Shown piece after piece: positions 35,871 to 39,710 of a stretch of DNA of 39,710 bases. The notes under the pieces were generated by a model. That model was not told where the DNA came from, ran no database searches, and saw nothing but the letters and a program-made list of their open reading frames with translations. The position numbers and the translations under genes were made by a program. Origin of the DNA: an uncultured Lachnospiraceae bacterium (GTDB taxonomy: Bacteria > Bacillota > Clostridia > Lachnospirales > Lachnospiraceae); the NCBI GenBank assembly GCA_944381615.1, contig CALWLT010000025.1, forward strand, positions 1 through 39,710, given 5' to 3'. Each line of letters begins with the position of its first letter. Positions within the stretch are counted from its first letter, which is position 1.

Positions 35871-38270
35871 ATGGATAAGTACGAGTTTAACATCAAGGTT
35901 GAACAGATTAAAAAGCTGGTGGCAAAGGGAGACTATGAGACGGCGATGAAAATTGCCGATACCATCGACTGGCGGCGCGTGCGCAGCACGAGCCTTCTGA
36001 CGACAATCTCTCAGGTATACGAGAGAAATGAAGAATACCAGGATGCGAAGGATATTCTGCTGCTGGCTTTTGAGCGGGCGCCGATTGGCAAGGGACTCTT
36101 ATTTAAGCTGACGGATCTGGCGCTGCGCGAGGGGAATATTCAGGAGGCGGAAGCGTATTACCGGGAATTCTGCGAGCTGGCGGGCGACGATCCCCGTCAG
36201 AATCTGCTTCGTTTCCTGATTCTGGAAGCCAAGGAAGCGCCGGTCGAGCAGCAGATCAATACGCTGGAAAAATATTGTCAGGAAGAGCTGGATGAGAAAT
36301 GGCTGTATCATCTGGCGGAGCTCTATCGGCAGGCCGGGCGGGAGGAAGACTGCGTCCGTATCTGCGATAAAATTATGCTGCTGTTCGGTCTCGGCAAATA
36401 CGTGGATAAGGCGATGGAGCTGAAGCTTCAGTACGCGCCCCTCACGAAATACCAGATGGATCTGGTGGAGAACCGGGAGAAATACGAAGAAAAGCTGCGT
36501 GCGGTAGAGGAAGAATACCAGAACGGAACGTATCGCCGGGACGATGCGGAGGAGTATTTTGACGCGCCGGACGACGCGGACGAGGAAGAAGACGCGCAGC
36601 TGCGGGAAGCGGACGGCGCGGTTTCGCAGGAAAGCGCGGATCCGGGCGCAGCCGGGGAAGACGGCGCGCAGGCGGACGCTCCGGACCGCCGGGGAAGACG
36701 CCTGGAAGAAGACGTGGTAGCCAGCCTTCATCAGGCCCGGACGGAGGAGGATCTGGCACACGAGATGTCAAAGCTGGAGCCGTATGACGAGGAAGAGGAT
36801 TCTCACGCCGGGGAGACCCGTGTGCTGGAAAATATCCGAGATATCCACGCGGCGGCCGCCGGAGAAGACGGAATGACCGTTTCGCCTGCGGCAAAAGCGG
36901 CTTTGTCTGCGGCTGCCGAGACGGCTGCGGCAGACGAGGAGGCGTCGGTCCGGCAGTTTGAAGAGGACGAAGAGACAATCGTAGAGGACTGGGATCTGGA
37001 GCCGGAGGAAAAAGGAAGCCACCTGATGATCGCGGCGGTCGATGCGCAGGAAGGACTTTCGACGGCGCTGGAATCGCTCAAGGAGATTCACCGCGAGCGG
37101 GGGACGAAGAATCCGGTCGCCAAGATCAGCGGAGAAAATCTCAGACGCCGCGGGATCTTTGCCGTGGCAGACCGTCTGGCCGGAAAGGATCTGGTGGTAG
37201 AGCGCGCGGCGGATCTGGATGATCTGACGCTGGAAGAGCTGGGACAGCTGATGGAGCGGGATGAGACGGGGATCGTGGTCGTGCTGATCGATACGCCGGC
37301 CCGTCTGGAAAAGATGCGCCGCGATTATCCGGGCCTTGCCTCCCGTTTCCGTTATCTGGGAGGAGAAGGCGCGGTGGCAGAATCGCAGGACGCCCGTGAG
37401 GAAGAGCTGAAGCGGCTGCAGGCAGAGCGGGAGGCGGAAGCGGCCCGCAAGCGTCTGGCCGAGCGCGAGGAAGAGATTCGCCGCCAGGCGGCCCGCGACG
37501 CGGAAGACAGACGCCGCCAGGCAGAGGAGGAAGCGCGCCGCCAGGAGGAGCTTGCGCGTCAGGAAGAGGAGCGGCGTCAGGCGGAGCTTGCGCGTCAGGA
37601 AGAGGAACGGCGTCAGGCGGAGCTTGCGCGCCAGGAAGAGGAGCGGCGTCAGGCGGAAGCTTACCGGGCGGAAGAAGAACGCCGCCGTCAGGAAGAAGCT
37701 TATCAGGCAGAAGAGGAGAGCCGCCGGGACGCATACCGGGAGGACGGATATGCGCCGGATGGGTACGCCGCAGAGGGCGGTTCTGATTTTGAGGCAGAAG
37801 CCGGGTATGGTTCGCCGGATCCATATCTGCAGGAAGAGTCCGATCGGGATGCAGAGCAGTCCCGCCGCGAGGCAGAATATGAGGCGGCCCGCGCAGTCCG
37901 CCGCGAAGCGGAGCGGGAAGCGGACGAGGCGAAGCGGAACTATGAATCCGATGCCGCAGAATCCGCCGGGGAAGACGGCCGGCAGGATGCGCAGGACGGA
38001 GAGGGAATGGATGTGGAGGAATTTGTGCAGTATGCCTGCAAATACGCCTCCGAGATCGACTGCAGCATTTCCGGAAAGAGTATGCTGGCTCTCTATGAGC
38101 GGGCGGAAATGATGGAAGAAGACGGCGTCTTGCTGACCAGGACGGCAGCGGAGGATCTCATTGAAGAAGCAGCGGACAAGGCGGAAAAGAAATCCTTTGG
38201 CGATCTGTTCTCTTCCAAATATGATAAAGACGGTCTTCTGATCCTGAAAGAAAAGCATTTTTTTGACTGA
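35871..38270 (+). CDS. Large TPR, degenerate AAA-like and coiled-coil protein of unknown function
   Basis: 799 residues, ATG at 35871 behind GGGAGGTTAGGAGATACGGAAA. Residues 1-205 are helical TPR-like repeats (YETAMKIADTIDWRRVRSTS, LLFKLTDLALREGNIQEAEA). About 210-380 is acidic and low in complexity. About 384-495 reads HLMIAAVDAQEGLSTALESL, ISGENLRRRGIFAVADRLAG, KDLVVERAADLDDLTLEELG, TGIVVVLIDTPARLEKM: it resembles one half of an AAA-type domain but has no Walker A loop. About 510-620 is a charged coiled coil with a 12-residue tandem repeat; 713-799 is a compact C-terminal domain (MDVEEFVQYACKYASEIDCS, DLFSSKYDKDGLLILKEKHF). There is no signal peptide. It lies 41 bases after recR. Its role is unknown; I would guess scaffold or chaperone-like. 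Confidence 0.75.
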   Translation: MDKYEFNIKVEQIKKLVAKGDYETAMKIADTIDWRRVRSTSLLTTISQVYERNEEYQDAKDILLLAFERAPIGKGLLFKLTDLALREGNIQEAEAYYREFCELAGDDPRQNLLRFLILEAKEAPVEQQINTLEKYCQEELDEKWLYHLAELYRQAGREEDCVRICDKIMLLFGLGKYVDKAMELKLQYAPLTKYQMDLVENREKYEEKLRAVEEEYQNGTYRRDDAEEYFDAPDDADEEEDAQLREADGAVSQESADPGAAGEDGAQADAPDRRGRRLEEDVVASLHQARTEEDLAHEMSKLEPYDEEEDSHAGETRVLENIRDIHAAAAGEDGMTVSPAAKAALSAAAETAAADEEASVRQFEEDEETIVEDWDLEPEEKGSHLMIAAVDAQEGLSTALESLKEIHRERGTKNPVAKISGENLRRRGIFAVADRLAGKDLVVERAADLDDLTLEELGQLMERDETGIVVVLIDTPARLEKMRRDYPGLASRFRYLGGEGAVAESQDAREEELKRLQAEREAEAARKRLAEREEEIRRQAARDAEDRRRQAEEEARRQEELARQEEERRQAELARQEEERRQAELARQEEERRQAEAYRAEEERRRQEEAYQAEEESRRDAYREDGYAPDGYAAEGGSDFEAEAGYGSPDPYLQEESDRDAEQSRREAEYEAARAVRREAEREADEAKRNYESDAAESAGEDGRQDAQDGEGMDVEEFVQYACKYASEIDCSISGKSMLALYERAEMMEEDGVLLTRTAAEDLIEEAADKAEKKSFGDLFSSKYDKDGLLILKEKHFFD
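37554..37661. repeat. Three 36-bp tandem repeats in the coiled coil
   Basis: Copies at 37554-37589, 37590-37625 and 37626-37661 code for ARQEEERRQAEL three times, the last ending AEA. Copies one and two differ at a single base, which suggests recent duplication. Confidence 0.93.
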
Positions 38271-38286
38271 TTGAACGGATTGTTTC

Positions 38287-38331
38287 GGCGCGGGAACGGC
38301 CGGCTCTGAATAGGGCCGGCCGGCCTGCGCC
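38287..38331 (+). other. Strong intercistronic hairpin
   Basis: GGCGC (38287-38291) pairs with GCGCC (38327-38331), enclosing an inner stem of GGCCGGC with GCCGGCC. It is followed by A-rich sequence, not T, so it is not a terminator on this strand. It sits between the TPR gene and the CvpA-like gene and may block decay or limit read-through translation. Confidence 0.5.
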
Positions 38332-38349
38332 AAAAGAATGGGGATTTGC

Positions 38350-39057
38350 ATGACAGAAAACTGGTTAGCCATTGTAGTCGGAATTTATCTGGCGGCGATG
38401 ATCCTGTACGGCCATTACCGGGGCTTTATCCGCCTGGCGGTTTCGGCGGTGTCTCTGATCGCGACGCTGATTCTGGTGCAGATGGCAGTTCCGCATGTGA
38501 CTGATTTTTTGCAGAATCATACGCAGCTCTACAGCAGCTTCGAGGAAAGCATGGCAGAGGCGTTCGGGCTCGGAGCAGGAGAAGAAATCCAGGGGACGGC
38601 CGGACAGAGAGCCCTGATCGAAGACCTTCCGCTGCCGAAACAGCTGAAGGATTCCTTGCTGGAAAATAACAACGGCGAGGTTTATCAGATGCTGGGCGTC
38701 GATACGTTTACCGCCTATGTGGGCCGCTATCTGGCAAACAGCATTCTCAGCACAATTACCTTTCTGGTGCTGTTTGTGCTGATTTTCGCTCTGTTCCGGA
38801 TTATTACCATCTGGCTTGATCTGGTCGCGCGCCTTCCGGTCCTGTGTGGGATGAATAAGATTGCCGGCGCGGTCCTGGGAGGCCTGGAGGGGCTTTTCTT
38901 TCTGTGGATTGCAGGTCTCTTTGTAACCGTGTTTTCCGCGACGGATATCGGTGGAAAGATCCTGGCCCAGATTGAATCCAGCGCCTGGTTGTCGTTCCTT
39001 TATGATAACAACCTGTTAAGCGGGCTGATCCTGACGGTCGCCCGGAATCTTTTCTGA
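38350..39057 (+). CDS. CvpA family membrane protein
   Basis: 235 residues from ATG at 38350 (MTENWLAIVVGIYLAAMILY), chosen because GGGGA lies five bases ahead; ATG at 38338 is an in-frame alternative adding four residues. The opening span followed by GHYRGFIRLAVSAVSLIATL is the CvpA pattern (a short loop with G-x-x-R-G). A periplasmic or lumenal helical region of about 85 residues (FEESMAEAFGLGAGEEIQ) is followed by spans at about 135-165 and 180-205. CvpA proteins are linked to colicin V export and envelope or biofilm traits in other bacteria; the role here is not known. A terminator follows. Confidence 0.8.
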   Translation: MTENWLAIVVGIYLAAMILYGHYRGFIRLAVSAVSLIATLILVQMAVPHVTDFLQNHTQLYSSFEESMAEAFGLGAGEEIQGTAGQRALIEDLPLPKQLKDSLLENNNGEVYQMLGVDTFTAYVGRYLANSILSTITFLVLFVLIFALFRIITIWLDLVARLPVLCGMNKIAGAVLGGLEGLFFLWIAGLFVTVFSATDIGGKILAQIESSAWLSFLYDNNLLSGLILTVARNLF

Positions 39058-39077
39058 TGGTTTTCTGACATTGTTTC

Positions 39078-39123
39078 AACGGTTTTCCGACGGCAATAAA
39101 AGAGTCGGAGAACCGTTTTTTCT
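39078..39123 (+). terminator. Rho-independent terminator after the dnaX-cvpA region
   Basis: AACGGTTTTCCGAC (39078-39091) pairs with GTCGGAGAACCGTT (39104-39117) over 14 positions with one G-U pair, followed by TTTTCTT. Confidence 0.92.
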
Positions 39124-39128
39124 TACAA

Positions 39129-39168
39129 TAAACGGAAACGGAAAAGAATAAGCGGAAACGGAAAAGGC
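39129..39168. repeat. 20-bp tandem duplication
   Basis: Two adjacent 20-base units, each containing CGGAAACGGAAAAG (39133-39146 and 39153-39166), differ at two positions. Non-coding, upstream of the tandem promoters. No gene is seen in 39124-39327. Confidence 0.7.
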
Positions 39169-39327
39169 GTTTTGCCGGTCTGCGAAATTGTCTGAATACA
39201 TTTGGCCCAAGAAGGAAGAACCCGGTTTGAGAGGGAGAGATCATAACCACAAAATATAGAAAAAACAAAGTGAAAAGGGCATATCTGGTAGTCTGGGAAA
39301 ATTGTATAAAAAGATGGAAAAATTCCC

Positions 39328-39356
39328 TTGACAAGAACTTTCAGGCATGGTATATT
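39328..39356 (+). promoter_or_regulatory. Tandem promoter P1 of a stable-RNA operon
   Basis: Perfect TTGACA (39328-39333), 17 bases, TATATT (39351-39356) with extended TG. First of three promoters with the same spacer, 382 bases before the window's end. Between P1 and P2 lies a near-palindrome (39416-39436: ATAAAAAGGA, A, TCCTTTTTAT). Confidence 0.8.
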
Positions 39357-39471
39357 GTAGTTCCAGCACATCGCAGGACACTGCAGAGAAGATGATTTCT
39401 GCCAGGCGTTTTCTCATAAAAAGGAATCCTTTTTATTCAGAAGCGAAGGGGAAAATCCTTCCGGAAAAGGA

Positions 39472-39500
39472 TTGACTCCATTGGGAAAATGTGGTATGCT
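39472..39500 (+). promoter_or_regulatory. Tandem promoter P2
   Basis: TTGACT (39472-39477), 17 bases, TATGCT (39495-39500). Just downstream, GCTGTCA (39507-39513) and TGACAGC (39518-39524) form an exact inverted repeat around CAAA, overlapping the predicted start site. Confidence 0.75.
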
Positions 39501-39556
39501 GTATAAGCTGTCACAAATGACAGCAATTCGTTTCTCTAAAAAGAAGAAAAAACCTG

Positions 39557-39585
39557 TTGACAACAGCAGAGACTTGTGATAATAT
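39557..39585 (+). promoter_or_regulatory. Tandem promoter P3
   Basis: Perfect TTGACA (39557-39562), 17 bases, TAATAT (39580-39585). TGTTGACAACA makes the -35 box itself part of a palindrome. Confidence 0.8.
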
Positions 39586-39589
39586 ATAA

Positions 39590-39710
39590 AAGTTGCTGCT
39601 GAAGACAACAACAGCGAACCTTGAAAACTGAACAGTATGTAAAACCCTGAAAATTCTCGCGAATATCCGCCTGACAGCGTGCAGAGCACGCGAAAAAGCG
39701 GCGGCGAAAA
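39590..39710 (+). other. Leader of a probable rRNA operon (16S lies beyond the window)
   Basis: After P3 the sequence has GCGAACCTTGAAAACTGAAC (39613 onward), a phrase common in leaders and spacers around rRNA and tRNA genes of Clostridia, then a hairpin GCGTGC/GCACGC (39677-39691). No open frame is present. Three tandem consensus promoters plus this leader make a 16S rRNA gene right after 39710 likely; a tRNA cluster is the alternative. Confidence 0.65.

Noticed and set aside
36768..38372. 534-codon open frame opposite the TPR/coiled-coil gene
   Set aside because: It is produced by the repetitive Glu/Arg codons of the plus-strand gene read backwards; its hydrophobic repeats mirror the 36-bp repeats.

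Overview
The window looks like chromosome of a GC-rich Lachnospiraceae-type Firmicute (Clostridia). The reasons are strong AGGAGG-type ribosome binding sites, frequent TTG and GTG starts, a long Bacillus/Clostridium-type SRP RNA, an A/V-type rather than F-type ATPase operon, PPi- and ATP-type phosphofructokinases side by side, and a dnaX-ybaB-recR cluster. The species cannot be fixed from this sequence.

Layout. 1-1740: a truncated sugar-phosphate isomerase-like gene (minus strand) divergent from an RpiR-type regulator. 1844-10584: a complete nine-gene V/A-type ATPase operon (G/H, I, K, E, C, F, A, B, D); its rotor-ring subunit carries the residues of sodium-binding K subunits. 10557-13956 (minus): AraC regulator, an unusual ParB-like/BMP-domain fusion without a signal peptide, and a metallophosphoesterase. 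14100-24014: a raffinose-family-oligosaccharide or sucrose operon with binding lipoprotein, two permeases, GH36 alpha-galactosidase, a small membrane protein, an amylosucrase-family GH13 enzyme, MsmK/UgpC-type ATPase and fructokinase. It reads as uptake of an alpha-galactoside, removal of galactose, splitting of the sucrose core and phosphorylation of fructose. 24043-26655 (minus): PPi-type phosphofructokinase, then an M18 aminopeptidase. 26845-28501: a sugar nucleotidyltransferase and a hypothetical gene. 28575-29027: the SRP RNA with its own promoter and terminator. 29066-31362: a LysR regulator divergent from a split chromate-transporter pair. 31640-31964: a decayed GNAT acetyltransferase. 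32106-39057: a second phosphofructokinase, dnaX, ybaB, recR, a large TPR/coiled-coil protein and a CvpA-like membrane protein. 39078-39710: a terminator, then three tandem consensus promoters and a leader that probably precede an rRNA operon starting just beyond the window.

Three points deserve attention. First, arginine codon use changes abruptly inside the ATPase A-subunit gene near 8.0 kb, which suggests recombination or a chimeric assembly. Second, the AraC / ParB-BMP / phosphoesterase trio looks like an intracellular ligand-sensing unit of unknown function. Third, two different phosphofructokinases and an amylosucrase-based raffinose route imply flexible sugar energetics. No CRISPR array, insertion sequence, prophage or tRNA gene was seen.
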